Below are positions 33,191 to 42,405 of a DNA stretch of 64,000 nt, piece by piece. The position numbers and the translations under genes were made by a program. Origin of the DNA: CBDDDW01 sp965226805. Its GTDB lineage: Bacteria; Chloroflexota; Dehalococcoidia; Lucifugimonadales; JAGWBF01. The stretch spans positions 310,001 through 374,000 of the forward strand of contig CBDDDW010000030.1 in assembly GCA_965226805.1 (NCBI GenBank), given 5' to 3'. The notes below the pieces were generated by a model. It searched no databases and was not told the origin of the DNA. It saw nothing but the letters and a program-made list of their open reading frames with translations. Within the stretch, counting starts at the first letter, position 1; each line of letters begins with the position of its first letter.

Positions 33191-34228
33191 ATGCGCTTTG
33201 GGTCATTCATCTTTCCAGTTAGTCTAGACCAAGAGAAGGACCACGAGGTCATAGAAAACACCTTGCGGGAGGTGGATCTCTGCGAAGAGATCGGCATGGA
33301 CGCTGTTTGGTTGACCGAGCACCATTTCGACGGTGCCGTAGCCTATGCAGACCCGGTGGTATTCGCCGCCGCCGTCGCCACGAGGACTCAGCGGGTACGA
33401 ATCGGCTTTGCCGTGGTAGAGATGGCGATGCACCATCCGGTGCGCCTAGCAGCGCAGACGGCATTGCTGGATAACCTGAGCCACGGCCGCCTGACGGTAG
33501 GCACAGGGAGGGGATCGGCCTACAACGAGTACGAGTACATCGGATTTGGTGTGGCTATGGAGGACGCCAGAGACATGCTTCCCGAGGCTGAAGAGCTTCT
33601 GGTGAAAGCCTGGACGGAAGAAGACGTGCGCCACGAGGGGCGCTTCTGGAAGAGCTCTTTCCCGATTCTGCGGCCGCGACCCTATCAGAAGCCCCATCCT
33701 CCCCTGATTCGAGCCTGTATCACCGAGAGTTCGATGGTGGAGATGGCGAAGATCGGTCGTCCAGTGCTCATGGGGGTCCTGACTGTAGATGGACTGCGAC
33801 ACCGGTTACAGCTATACAAAGATACCATGCGTGAGGAGGGGTTTGGGGAGGACGAAGTGGAGCGATCCCTCGACCAGTGCTGGGCTCAGCGGGCGCTGTA
33901 CGTGACCGATACCGACGAAGAGGCCGAGGGACCCGCCAGGGCTGCTCTGGAACGGTTTCGGGAGCATTTGCTGGAGGCGCGAGTAAAGTGGAACCCCGGT
34001 GGTGTACCGCCGTCCGCGCCGGGTCAGCCTCCTAATCCAGCCGAAGTCTTTGAGCACGCCTTTTTGGCTGGCTCCCCCGAGCGAGTATCCGAGCAGATCG
34101 CTGAGCTGGGGGAGGCGGGGGTACGGAACCTGCTCCTCAACATAAACGTGGGACAGATGCCTCGAGAGCAGGTGGAAAGCTCGCTCAAGCTCTTCGGCGA
34201 AAAAGTCATACCCAGGTTCCGCTCCTAG
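33191..34228 (+). CDS. LLM-class flavin-dependent oxidoreductase
   Basis: A 345-residue bacterial-luciferase-like monooxygenase using FMNH2 or F420. The start is the ATG at 33191 behind GAGGGAG; an in-frame start at 33176 is less likely. Features are an N-terminal strand MRFGSFIFP, DAVWLTEHHFDG near residue 42, LSHGRLTVGTGRGSAYNEYEYIGF near residue 100 (flavin pocket), and PYQKPHPPLI. The C-terminal part has FLAGSPERVSEQIAELGEAGV. The substrate is unknown. A frameshifted relative lies at 25111. Expansion of this family is typical of SAR202-like Chloroflexota. Confidence 0.92.
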   Translation: MRFGSFIFPVSLDQEKDHEVIENTLREVDLCEEIGMDAVWLTEHHFDGAVAYADPVVFAAAVATRTQRVRIGFAVVEMAMHHPVRLAAQTALLDNLSHGRLTVGTGRGSAYNEYEYIGFGVAMEDARDMLPEAEELLVKAWTEEDVRHEGRFWKSSFPILRPRPYQKPHPPLIRACITESSMVEMAKIGRPVLMGVLTVDGLRHRLQLYKDTMREEGFGEDEVERSLDQCWAQRALYVTDTDEEAEGPARAALERFREHLLEARVKWNPGGVPPSAPGQPPNPAEVFEHAFLAGSPERVSEQIAELGEAGVRNLLLNINVGQMPREQVESSLKLFGEKVIPRFRS

Positions 34229-34235
34229 GATGCTA

Positions 34236-34430
34236 CGGAAGAAGGGGTGTTCAGACGGGCGAAGCCCCTTTGCCGGTCCGGCTCAGGCGGATAAGAGCCT
34301 GCCCTGAGCCAGCCGAAGGGGTGTCCCTCAGATATAGGTTGCTCCCCCTTCCTGGCCAGGCCCGTCCTGAGCCTGCTGAAGGGAAGGGAGCCAGGGATGG
34401 TCGAGAGAGTTTTTCAGCAGGCTGCTAGTG
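34236..34430 (-). repeat. Dispersed repeat family R, copy 2 (inverted)
   Basis: The reverse complement starts CTAGCAGCCTGCTGAAAAAC and shares the full block order of copy 1 at 19477, including CTATATCTGAGGGACACCCC and GGCAAAGGGGCTTCGCCC. It lies directly after the LLM gene. Confidence 0.85.
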
Positions 34431-34487
34431 TCCTGAATCGTGAGATCGTTTAATAATTTGACGGTTATGGTTGTGCTTCCCAAGCCG

Positions 34488-34553
34488 TGGTTCGACAAGC
34501 TCACCACGAGCGGAAATCGTCGCTCCCCCGCTCACCCTGAGCTTGTCGAAGGG
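34488..34553. repeat. Inverted repeat of the AHPELVEG type
   Basis: Arms TTCGACAAGCTCACCACGAG and CGCTCACCCTGAGCTTGTCG can pair imperfectly to form a hairpin. The right arm recurs inside the AtuA gene at 30819. Confidence 0.75.
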
Positions 34554-34620
34554 CGTCCCTTTGCTACTGCGAACTTCTGACTCAGGACACCAGACCACAG
34601 TCTTTCGGTTCCACGGGTCG

Positions 34621-35283
34621 CTATTCAGATGCAGAGCCCGGCCTTGTCCCTTCCCAGGATTTGTCACGATCGCCCCAACGTTCTTCACAAACAGCAGAGC
34701 AATCTTCACATTGCTCTTGGGTAGTCTGCCGTGCTCCGTCGACCGCAGCTTTGTAGTCATCTTCCTCAAAAAAGGTGCTGCTCACACCATCGGTAAGGTC
34801 CTGATGTTCCTTGAACCACGCTGCATATTCCGCCGTGCTGAAGCTAGTTGCTCGAGCTATCTCAGCACCGACGATGCAATGCTTCCACTTGTCGTTACGT
34901 ATCTCCTCGTCCAGGTCTAGCTGCTCTGATACCTGCCGCCCTATTCTGCGTGCCGTCACCTTCTCCAAGACCCCTCTTACGCTTGCCAGAAATCCACCCG
35001 GCTCCGGTTCCTTAAGTTCCCACTCGGCGACCTTCTGGCTCCACTCATCAGCAGACCCGAACGACTCCCCTTCGTAACTTTCGTTGACATAAATCGGCGT
35101 TGGGTCTGCGATCGCTCCGGTTTCAGGAGTTGCGAGATCAGGCTGGAGATCGGGCATTGGTGTGGGCACGGATATAGGGGTGGCCGTGGATGACGGGCCA
35201 TGGGTTGGCGTAGTGGTGGCCCCACCACAGGAGATTACGAAGAGTGACAACAACAAGCACTGCGGAAGAACGAAATTAGCCAT
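34621..35283 (-). CDS. Putative lipoprotein of unknown function
   Basis: A 220-residue protein with a lipoprotein signal (CLLLSLFVISCGG; lipidated Cys near residue 19), then a Thr/Pro-rich linker to about residue 60, and an acidic helical domain. The C-terminal part has a cluster of Cys (EQCEDCSAVCEERW). It probably sits anchored on the outer face of the membrane. No family is recognised. It stands between repeats and msrB, all on the minus strand. Confidence 0.65.
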   Translation of the reverse strand: MANFVLPQCLLLSLFVISCGGATTTPTHGPSSTATPISVPTPMPDLQPDLATPETGAIADPTPIYVNESYEGESFGSADEWSQKVAEWELKEPEPGGFLASVRGVLEKVTARRIGRQVSEQLDLDEEIRNDKWKHCIVGAEIARATSFSTAEYAAWFKEHQDLTDGVSSTFFEEDDYKAAVDGARQTTQEQCEDCSAVCEERWGDRDKSWEGTRPGSASE

Positions 35284-35509
35284 CGTCTCTTTAGCATACT
35301 AAGCGCGCGTTTGTTCTTTCAACCCGCGATGCCGTGACGGTGGCTAGTGGGGCCATCAGACCCAGAATGAAGTACCAGCCGGGGGATCGCCTCATACTGC
35401 CCGAGCCGTGCCTCAGTCGTGCACTAGGAACCTAGGTCACTCCGACACTAGACCAGTCTGGCAAGAAATCGTCATGCGGATGGGCACTGATATTCATTCA
35501 GAATGCTGA

Positions 35510-35893
35510 TTATGGTCGATCCTGCCCCGCTTTCAAAAACTTCATCGACAGTGAATTCACGCAATGACGATTGTTTGATTCGGTAAAGCGCTCTCCAATG
35601 AATACATGCCCTAGGTGACCTTCGCAATTGGCGCAAGCGATCTCCGTTCGCTCACCATCAGCATCAGTCAGGCGTTTTACTGATCCCGGTATCTCTTTGT
35701 CGAAGGCTGGCCAGCCGCAATGGGCGTCGAATTTGTCGATGGAGCGATACAGCTCAGCATTGCATCGCCGACAGACATACGTACCAGCCTCATAAAAGTC
35801 ATCGTACTCACCCGAGAACGGAGGTTCAGTCCCTTTTCTTTCGATTACGAACCGCTCTTCGGGAGAAAGTATATTGTGGCTTGAATTGTCCAT
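35510..35893 (-). CDS. msrB: Peptide-methionine (R)-S-oxide reductase
   Basis: A 127-residue enzyme that repairs oxidised methionine. The start ATG 35893 has GGAG upstream; a longer frame to 35944 is possible. It has the four zinc Cys (CRRC and CANC), the substrate segment CGWPAFDKEIPG, and the catalytic Cys in RHCVNSLSMKF. The upstream resolving Cys cannot be assigned. The 5' side borders an integrase remnant, so this gene marks the left edge of the mobile region. Confidence 0.95.
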   Translation of the reverse strand: MDNSSHNILSPEERFVIERKGTEPPFSGEYDDFYEAGTYVCRRCNAELYRSIDKFDAHCGWPAFDKEIPGSVKRLTDADGERTEIACANCEGHLGHVFIGERFTESNNRHCVNSLSMKFLKAGQDRP

Positions 35894-35961
35894 GTCCAAA
35901 TCTCCGCACTGCCAGCGACCAAGAAGGCCACTCTTTGAGGACATTGTAATCCAGAAGGGAA

Positions 35962-36138
35962 TGGCGTCAAGAGGGAGTCAACCCGAAGATCCTCAGTGAA
36001 CGCCTGGGCCACGCTAGTGTGGTTATCACCCTGGACACCTACATCCATGTATGGCCCGGTCTCCAAGAGGAAGCGGCCCTGAAGTTTGAAGAAGGGCTAC
36101 GAAAAGCGGCGGATCATCAACTGGCGCCAGGGTTGTAA
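35962..36138 (+). pseudogene. Tyrosine integrase, C-terminal remnant
   Basis: The frame from GVNPKILSERLGHASVVITL through DTYIHVWPGLQEEAALKFEE to stop 36136 is the C-terminal end of a phage-type tyrosine recombinase. It includes the LGH motif (His of the second catalytic box) and the nucleophile Tyr in DTYIHV. No catalytic Arg region precedes it, since msrB begins at once. It is related to, but clearly different from, the integrase ending at 44000. An 11-base arm-like repeat and a tRNA-Thr fragment follow immediately. Confidence 0.85.
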
Positions 36139-36144
36139 GAAACA

Positions 36145-36163
36145 TGTCGGCAAAATGTCGGCA
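36145..36163 (+). repeat. 11-base direct repeat, arm-site-like
   Basis: TGTCGGCA occurs at 36145-36152 and 36156-36163 (period 11). The same doublet with the same period occurs at 44266-44284 beyond the intact tRNA-Thr. Such repeats resemble integrase arm-binding sites. Confidence 0.6.
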
Positions 36164-36219
36164 ATCTACAAAACAGACGGCCCCCGAAATCCCTCAGGGG
36201 CTCAGTTTGTGCCTGAAAA

Positions 36220-36264
36220 TGGAGCCGGCGAGGGGATTCGAACCCTTGACCTGCGGTTTACGAA
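36220..36264 (-). repeat. 45-base 3' fragment of tRNA-Thr (attachment-site relic)
   Basis: The reverse complement is exactly identical over 45 bases to 44043-44087, from the anticodon loop TTCGTAA to the CCA end of tRNA-Thr(CGT). The 5' half of the tRNA is absent, so it is not a functional gene. A duplicated tRNA 3' part is the hallmark of integration at a tRNA gene. Confidence 0.92.
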
Positions 36265-36319
36265 TCCAACGGTTTTGGTGTCGTTCTGATCCAACAGGTA
36301 TTGTTGTAGAACTGAGATA

Positions 36320-37387
36320 GGATGGGAAAAACGGACACCAAAGTCGGATAAGATAGAGCGACGGAGGTGTCAGTATGAAAGGTGTCCCTCAAGGAAGATA
36401 CACGAGGGAATTCCGCCAGGAAGCAGTGAAGCTGGTAACGGAAGAGAGGCTATCATTGCCGGAGGCAGCCCGCCGGTTGTCCCTGGCGCCATCGACGTTA
36501 GGGTACTGGGTGAAGGCACAAAGGGCCGGCAAACTGGGAGATGTCGGCAAGACGTACAGGCCCTTGACTGAAGTAGAGATGGATTTGGCCCGGACTAAGA
36601 AGGAACTGGCGGAAGTGAAGATGGAGCGGGACATACTAAAAAAAGCGGCCGCGTACTTTGCCAAGGAGTCGCTGCCCGGTACGCGGCGATGAATGAGTTG
36701 CGGCTCAAGTATCCAGTCCGGATGATGCGACGGATTATGAATGTATCGGCCAGCGGCTACTATGCGTGGGTGGACCGGCCGCTGTCCAAGCGGGCACAGG
36801 AGGAAGTGCGGCTGGAGCTGGAGATAATGGCGGCCCACCAGCGGAATAGACAGACCTATGGCCCGGAACGGTTACAGCGCGATCTGGCGGAGCATGGCGT
36901 TCGGGTGGGTGTTTGCCGGATCAAGCGGATCCGGCAAAAGCTCGGCATACGCTGTAAACAGAAGAGGAGATTCAAGACTACCACTAACTCCGCGCACAGA
37001 CTGCCAGTTGCGGATAACTTGTTGGGCCAGCAGTTCAAGGTCAGTCAGCCCAACGCCGTGTGGGTGAGTGACATCACCTATATACCGACTGATGAAGGCT
37101 GGCTATACCTGGCGGGCCACAAGGACCTGTTCACCGGAGAGCTCGTGGGCTATGCCATGGGAGAGCGGATGACCAGGAATCTGGTTAGTCAGTCTCTATT
37201 CCGGGCGCTGAGAGCCAAACGCCCCGCGAGGGGACTGATGCATCACTCTGACCGGGGCTCTCAGTATTGCTCCCAGGAGTACAGAAATCTTATGGAGCGC
37301 TCTGGCCTGAGATCATCCATGAGCGGGAAAGGGAACTGTTTTGATAATGCGCCGATGGAGAGCTTCTGGGGAACACTCAAGCAGGAC
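36320..37387 (+). mobile_element. IS3-family element, truncated at the right by another IS
   Basis: This carries orfA and orfB of an IS3-group element. The left end lies somewhere in 36300-36340 (GGAAAAACGGACACCAAAG). The right end is missing because the element at 37388 has inserted into orfB. No other copy is in the window. Confidence 0.8.
36375..36692 (+). CDS. IS3-family transposase OrfA
   Basis: A 105-residue DNA-binding subunit with HTH (YTREFRQEAVKLVTEERLSL, then LPEAARRLSLAPSTLGYW) and a C-terminal leucine-rich coil (ELAEVKMERDILKKAAAYFA). It overlaps orfB by 4 bases with the usual A-rich stretch (ACTAAAAAAAGCGG) upstream of the stop as a likely slippage site. The gene is intact, but the element cannot be autonomous because orfB is cut. 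Confidence 0.88.
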   Translation: MKGVPQGRYTREFRQEAVKLVTEERLSLPEAARRLSLAPSTLGYWVKAQRAGKLGDVGKTYRPLTEVEMDLARTKKELAEVKMERDILKKAAAYFAKESLPGTRR

Positions 37388-37426
37388 TGTAGGGTGTCAG
37401 CGCAATTGGACACTATTGAGGCCTAG
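36689..37426 (+). pseudogene. IS3-family transposase OrfB, C-terminus cut by an IS
   Basis: The rve core is present with AVWVSDITYIP and LMHHSDRGSQYCS (two Asp) and the Glu in NAPMESFWGTLKQD. The native frame ends at the boundary near 37387; the last 13 codons come from the invading IS. About 40 C-terminal residues of the normal protein are lost, so it is probably inactive. Confidence 0.85.
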
Positions 37427-37496
37427 AAAACCGAAGAGGTTGGGGGTGGTAGAGGCTCCTTCAGAGGGGTAGATTAACCCTAAGTGAAAGGAGTCA

Positions 37497-37901
37497 TTGA
37501 TGACCCAGGTAGAGGATCAGGCCAGCCAAGCTGAGGAGCGAAGCCAGGAGACACGAAGCTTCGTGCGTCAGGTCCGTGCAGCGACCCGCCGTAAGTATAC
37601 CCCTGAAGAGAAGATCCGCATCGTCTTGGAGGGGTTCAGACGGGAGACTACCGTTAATGACCTGTGCCGACGGGAAGGAATCAAACCCCACTCCTACTAC
37701 GCCTGGACGAAGGGGTTCATGGAAGCTGGGAAGGAGAGGTTGACTCGGGACAGTGTGCGTGATGCGACCCGGCAAGAGATAGAGCAGCTCAAGCGGGAGA
37801 ACAGAGAACTGAAGCAGCTGGTGGGTGAGTTGTCCCTGGAGTTGCACCGCTTCAAAAAAACAGCTCTGCCGCCCCTACACGACAACGGCACCGTCGCATG
37901 A
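37497..37901 (+). CDS. IS3-type transposase OrfA (copy C)
   Basis: A 134-residue subunit: N-terminal polar stretch, HTH (RKYTPEEKIRIVLEGFR, then VNDLCRREGIKPHSYYAWTK) and a C-terminal leucine-rich coil (EIEQLKRENRELKQLVGELS). The stop overlaps the orfB start by 4 bases. It follows an A-run (TTCAAAAAAACAGC) suitable for programmed frameshifting. It differs from copy D by one residue near the start. Confidence 0.9.
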   Translation: MMTQVEDQASQAEERSQETRSFVRQVRAATRRKYTPEEKIRIVLEGFRRETTVNDLCRREGIKPHSYYAWTKGFMEAGKERLTRDSVRDATRQEIEQLKRENRELKQLVGELSLELHRFKKTALPPLHDNGTVA

Positions 37902-38918
37902 GCGTAGTGGAACAATCGAAGGTCGTGGCTGAGGTGGAGCGACATGGTAGAGGGAAGAACAGGCGACTCAGGGAGCTTGGCATTTCCAGGAGCACGTATT
38001 ATTGGTGGAGGTGGAGGCACCGGCAGGGTAGTTGGGAGGGTACGGAAGGAACTGAGAGGCCCTGGAATCGCCTGCGTCCAGAAGAGGAGGCAGTAGTGCT
38101 GGCGGCAGCCCGTGGGATGCCGGACCTAGCGAAGCCGGCAGTTGGCGGCTTCGCTCACCGACCACAGAGGCCTATCGGTCTCCGCCTCCACAGTCTATCG
38201 TATTCTGAGACGGGAGGGTCTGGTGAAACGGATCGAATACCAGTTGGCAGCGAGCAAAGAGTACCAGCACAAGACCACAGGGCCCCACCAGCTGTGGGCC
38301 ACCGATGCCTCCTACTTCCGTGTAGTGGGATGGGGCTACTACTACCTCGTGACGGTGATGGACGACTACTCCCGGTTCATCTTGGCCTGGAAGGTGCAAC
38401 GGGACATGACGGCCAACTCCCTCATAGAGGTGGTCCAGGAAGCTGTTGACTCTACTGGTATGACTGATGTACCTCTGGAGGATCGGACCAAGCTCCTCTC
38501 AGATAATGGCTCAGGTTATGTATCGCGGGCCTTCCGCGAGTACATGCGGGTGGTGGGCATTCGCCACGTCCTGGCAGCACCCTATCACCCTCAGACCAAC
38601 GGGAAGCTGGAGAGATATCACCGAACCCTGAAAGACGACATTAACCAGGTGCCATACGAGGTGGTGGAAGACCTGGAGGCGGCCATCCGGGACTTCGTCG
38701 AGTTCTACAACTACCGAAGATATCATCAGGCGCTCAGGGTTGTAACTCCGGCTGACGTGCTGGAAGGCCGTCTGGAGACAATTCTAGCCCAGAGGAAGGA
38801 GGTACAGCGAGAGACTTTTGACCGGCGGAGGCGGTACAATCAGGAGGTCAGAGAAACCCTCAAACCAGGAGCTTCTTCACCCCAATCTCTCGGACCCAGA
38901 ACTGTCCAAAACCGCTGA
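37898..38918 (+). pseudogene. IS3-type transposase OrfB (copy C), frameshifted
   Basis: The enzyme carries the DDE core: QLWATDASYFRVVG, TKLLSDNGSGYVS, and the Glu in NGKLERYHRTLKDD. One extra base near 38119-38124 (ATGCCGGACC against ATGCCGACC in copy D) throws the frame after GMP. Frame 1 stops at 38449, while the catalytic part reads from 38142 to 38918. Copy D has this site intact but is dead for another reason. Confidence 0.88.
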
Positions 38919-38927
38919 CACCCAACA

Positions 38928-39407
38928 CCCTATGATACGGTGGTGCTGACGAAGCGGCTGTTTATATGACCAAGCGAGCAAATCAACTACCCAAGTAGCG
39001 GCGGCGTATCCGGTCATAGCACACGGGAAATCCTCGCGCGGTAGTACTGATACACTACCTATCGTCAAGATGGCACGCTTGGCGCTTCCGGAAAGTCGGA
39101 CCCTAAGACGCTCCGGATCGGCTCTAACATACTTCTGAGGGTAGAGGGGGATAAGGAGACGAGTTAAAAGGAGCACGGCTGCGGCTACAATGAAAGACCG
39201 GCTCCTAGCCACCACATCTGGCGGCAGGCAGCCGATGAACGGGACCGTTCGGAACCGGCCTATATCCATAGACAGCCTAGGACAGTGGCGCGGGTGATGT
39301 GTCAAGAGACGGAGTGACAGTAGCCAGTAGCGAACGAGAACTGACGTTCTGTATACTCAAGAGGCGTTGTAAGACCACACAGATGGATTCTCCTGGGAGG
39401 CTGAGAA
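38928..39407. other. Gene-free stretch
   Basis: About 480 bases between copy C and the gene at 39408. Short open frames exist on both strands but none looks like a protein. No repeat was recognised. Confidence 0.4.
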
Positions 39408-39767
39408 ATGGCTAAACGGAAACACAAGAAGTCTAAGATCGTCGGGGAGTCAACCCTGCTGCCCGATGAAGACACCTCCGAGGCTGCCCCTCTAGGTGAG
39501 CTGACAAAACACATCGTCCAGCCGTTCCGCATGATGCCGGTCAGGACGAAGAACAATCGAAAGAAGAGCGTCCTCACTCCAGTGGACTCGCTATCGGTAG
39601 TGAGCGAGGAAGCAGCCAGGGAGCGGGCGGTGAGAATGTTCGAGACGGGCAATTACGTCGGCATAGACGACTACACAGTGACGGGAAACCCGCTCATGGG
39701 GGAGTACGGCGAGCCGGTGTTTCACGTTCGCCTAGGAAACGTTCCACGCCACGAGGGCTGGGAGTAA
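39408..39767 (+). CDS. Hypothetical protein upstream of the integrase
   Basis: A 119-residue protein starting at an ATG behind GGGAGG. The N-terminus is strongly basic (MAKRKHKKSKIVG), the middle has MMPVRTKNNRKKSVLTP, and the C-terminal part is mixed (YVGIDDYTVTGNPLMGEYGE). No family is recognised. It ends 2 bases before the integrase ATG at 39770, so the two were one operon; genes in this position on integrative elements are often excisionases or small DNA-binding regulators, but no HTH is clear here. Confidence 0.6.
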   Translation: MAKRKHKKSKIVGESTLLPDEDTSEAAPLGELTKHIVQPFRMMPVRTKNNRKKSVLTPVDSLSVVSEEAARERAVRMFETGNYVGIDDYTVTGNPLMGEYGEPVFHVRLGNVPRHEGWE

Positions 39768-39800
39768 TCATGCCTCGAGGTCACATACGTCAACGATCTA

Positions 39801-41514
39801 CTTAGCCCGAATCCACCGAAGGACGGCCTTGGGGACAGTCCTTGAAGAAGCCATCGGGTGCTCCTCTGAATCTGGGATAATGGTTTTGGAACAGAAACCA
39901 GCCCGGAAACAAGGAGCACCCAATAGATGCTGCCACAGAACAAACCCGACCGTATCCGCATCCTCTTTGACGACCATCGCCTGGTGGCCAATGCCGGCCT
40001 GCTCCTGCCGGCCACCCTAGCCCGGCACCTGGGCCTGCGGGAACTCGTCGACCATCACCTTGACCTCGGCGGAGCGCCGGGACGGGCGAACACTGGGGAC
40101 AAGATGCTGACGCTGGTCGCTTCCGCGCTGGCAGGCGGCGACTGCATCGACGACGCCGATGCGCTGCGCGCTGGTGGGACGGTCGGTGTTCTAGGCTGCG
40201 TGGTCAAGGCGCCATCCACCCTGGGGACCTTCCTGCGCAGCTTCCGGTGGGGGCATGTCCGTCAACTCGACCGCGTGAGCCGCCAGTTGTTGGCCCGGGC
40301 CTGGGCCGCTGGGGCCGGACCCGGCGACTCGCCCCTGACCATCGACCTGGACTCGACCATCTGCGAGACCTATGGACTGGCCAAGGAGGGAGCGCGCCAC
40401 CACGGCTATACCGGCGCCCGCGGCTATCACCCGCTGCTGGCCATTGCCGCCGGCACCGGCGAGGTGCTGATGTCCCGGCTGCGCGAGGGCCGGGCCAACA
40501 CCGCCCGTGGCGCCGCCCACTTCCTGCGTGAGACGGTGGGGCGGGTGCGCTACGGCGGGGCCAGGGGACAACTCACGGTGCGGGCCGACAGCGGCTTCTA
40601 CGCCCACACTGTCGTTGCCGCCTGCCGGGAAATGGATGTCCGCTTCTCTATCACCATCCGCCAGCGCGCCAGCCTGCGGGACCTGATCGAGGCGATACCA
40701 GAGGAGGACTGGACTCCCATTCCCTACTGGATGGACGGCGCCGCCGATGTCGCCGAGACGACTTACACCCCGTTCCAGACCAAGCCGGACGCCGCGCCGG
40801 TGCGGCTCATTGTCCGGCGGGTGAAGCCGACGCCCGGTTCCCAGCTCGCCCTCTTCGCCAGATACAGCTATCACGCCTTCATCACCGACCGCGATGGGGA
40901 GACGCTGGAACTGGAGGCCGATCATCGCCGCCACGCCGAGGTCGAGAACGCCATACGCGACCTCAAGTACGGCGTCGGGCTGAACCACATGCCGTCGGGG
41001 CGCTTCGCCGCCAACGGCGCCTGGCTGGCGGTCCAGGTGATGGCGCATAACCTGGCCCGCTGGACAGCCCGCATCGGCCTGGGTCAGCAGATCGTGACCA
41101 CCAAGACCCTCAGGCGGCGGGTCTTCGCTCTGGTGGGACGGATCACCCGCTCGGCGCGCCGCCTCACTTTGCATCTCTCCCGGCGCTGGCCTTGGGAAAC
41201 CCAGTTCAGTCGCGCCTTGGCCCGGCTGCAAGCCATTCCATTCCCGGCCTGACGGCCAGCCTGCAACTGACCCAACGTCCCCGCAATCTCGCGCCACCCC
41301 GGTCGCGAGAGTCCCCTGCTGCGTATCCTCTCGCCATCCCGCGCATCGCAACTCCCGCATAGGGCCTTAGGGGCCCTGTGCGGCGCCTGAAGACCCTCCG
41401 CCGGCCTCCCATCTACCCCAAGACCCCAGGCCATCTCCCCTGTAGCTCCCTCACCCACCCCCTTCCGCTGTCCTCACGCCGTCCATCCGTGTCCTTCGGT
41501 GGATTCGGGCTAAG
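39801..41514 (+). mobile_element. IS1380-family insertion sequence, copy B (intact)
   Basis: 1.71 kb with terminal CTTAGCCCGAATCC and GGATTCGGGCTAAG. Nearly identical to copy A at 2360-4075 but with an uninterrupted transposase. It is inserted after about ten codons of the integrase gene. The exact target duplication is unclear. Confidence 0.93.
39927..41252 (+). CDS. IS1380-family transposase, intact
   Basis: A 441-residue DDE transposase. Landmarks are LFDDHRLVANAGLLLPATLA at the start, catalytic Asp regions PLTIDLDSTICETYG near residue 133 and LTVRADSGFYAH near residue 219, and RRHAEVENAIRDLKYG near residue 334, which should hold the Glu. The long minus-strand open frames opposite it are shadows of high GC content. 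It is the only intact copy of this element in the window and the likely source of copy A. Confidence 0.95.
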   Translation: MLPQNKPDRIRILFDDHRLVANAGLLLPATLARHLGLRELVDHHLDLGGAPGRANTGDKMLTLVASALAGGDCIDDADALRAGGTVGVLGCVVKAPSTLGTFLRSFRWGHVRQLDRVSRQLLARAWAAGAGPGDSPLTIDLDSTICETYGLAKEGARHHGYTGARGYHPLLAIAAGTGEVLMSRLREGRANTARGAAHFLRETVGRVRYGGARGQLTVRADSGFYAHTVVAACREMDVRFSITIRQRASLRDLIEAIPEEDWTPIPYWMDGAADVAETTYTPFQTKPDAAPVRLIVRRVKPTPGSQLALFARYSYHAFITDRDGETLELEADHRRHAEVENAIRDLKYGVGLNHMPSGRFAANGAWLAVQVMAHNLARWTARIGLGQQIVTTKTLRRRVFALVGRITRSARRLTLHLSRRWPWETQFSRALARLQAIPFPA

Positions 41515-42120
41515 TACAAGGACTCCTGGACGGTCTACCTATATCTTGGAATAGACCCGGACTCAGGTAAGAAGCGGTACAAGACCGAGGTGGTCCGAGG
41601 CACCAAAAGAGAGGCCCAGAAGCGCCTTACCGAACTGCTGGGACAACTGGACACGGGCACCTATGTGGAGCCCTCAAGGGAAACGGTGGAGGACTTCCTG
41701 GGCCAGTGGCTCAGAGACTACGCCGAGACTCATGTCAGGCAGCGCACCCTTGAGGGTTACCGGGGCAACTTGGATCGATACATTATCCCTGCCCTGGGGA
41801 GCATCGCCCTTGAGAAGCTCGCGGCCCGGCATATCCAGTCCTTCGAGTCCGACTGCCTGCGCCGCGGCCTATCAGCTCAGACGGTGCTACATTGCCACAG
41901 GATCATATTTCAGGTCCTCCGCTGGGGTGTTAAGATGGGTATCCTGGGTCGCAACGTAGCCGAGGCTGTGGACCCGCCCAGGCCACAGCGTAGGGAGTCG
42001 CAGACTCTGGACTGGGAAGGAGTACGGAAGTTCCTTGAGGTTGAGGTGGTCCCCAAAATTCGGACAGGTGGCTAAGAGAGAGTCCCGCTCCTAAAATAGG
42101 ACGGAAAGAAGGAGCAGGAC

Positions 42121-42405
42121 ATGAAGCAAACACGTAAGAAGCACAGCCCAGTCTTCAAGGGCAAAGTGGCTTTGGCCGCGCTCCAGGGGGAGCACACCAT
42201 TGCAGAGCTGGCCAGCCGGTTTGAAGTCCACCCGAGCCAGATCCATGCCTGGAAGAAGGCCTTGACTCAGGGGGCGCCGCACCTCTTTGAAAATGGTGCT
42301 GGACGCCAGGAGAAGGACCAAGAGGTCCTCACTGCCCAGCTCTACCAACAGATTGGGCAGCTCAAGGTGGAACGGGATTTTTTGTCACGGAGCTTCGGGT
42401 TGTGA
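42121..42405 (+). CDS. IS3-family transposase OrfA (copy 2)
   Basis: A 94-residue HTH subunit (FKGKVALAALQGEHTIAELA, HPSQIHAWKKALTQG) with a C-terminal leucine-rich segment (LYQQIGQLKVERDFLSRSFG). It is the counterpart of the gene at 5044, with many substitutions. The GATTTTTTGTCA stretch before its end is the likely frameshift site to orfB. Confidence 0.88.
   Translation: MKQTRKKHSPVFKGKVALAALQGEHTIAELASRFEVHPSQIHAWKKALTQGAPHLFENGAGRQEKDQEVLTAQLYQQIGQLKVERDFLSRSFGL

Larger units (their letters stand above)
37388..38927 (+). mobile_element. IS3-type insertion sequence, copy C (inverted partner at 44436)
   Basis: 1.54 kb with inverted ends TGTAGGGTGTCAGCGCAATT and, read inward from the right, TGTTGGGTGTCAGCGGTTTT. 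It carries orfA and a frameshifted orfB. A nearly identical copy lies in opposite orientation at 44436-45974. No target duplication is visible at either copy. Confidence 0.9.

Noticed and set aside
40191..41360. 389-codon minus-strand open frame opposite the IS1380 transposase
   Set aside because: It is antisense to an intact transposase, is Gly/Pro/Arg/His-rich without motifs, and the matching frame opposite copy A is broken by the same extra base. It is a GC-content shadow.
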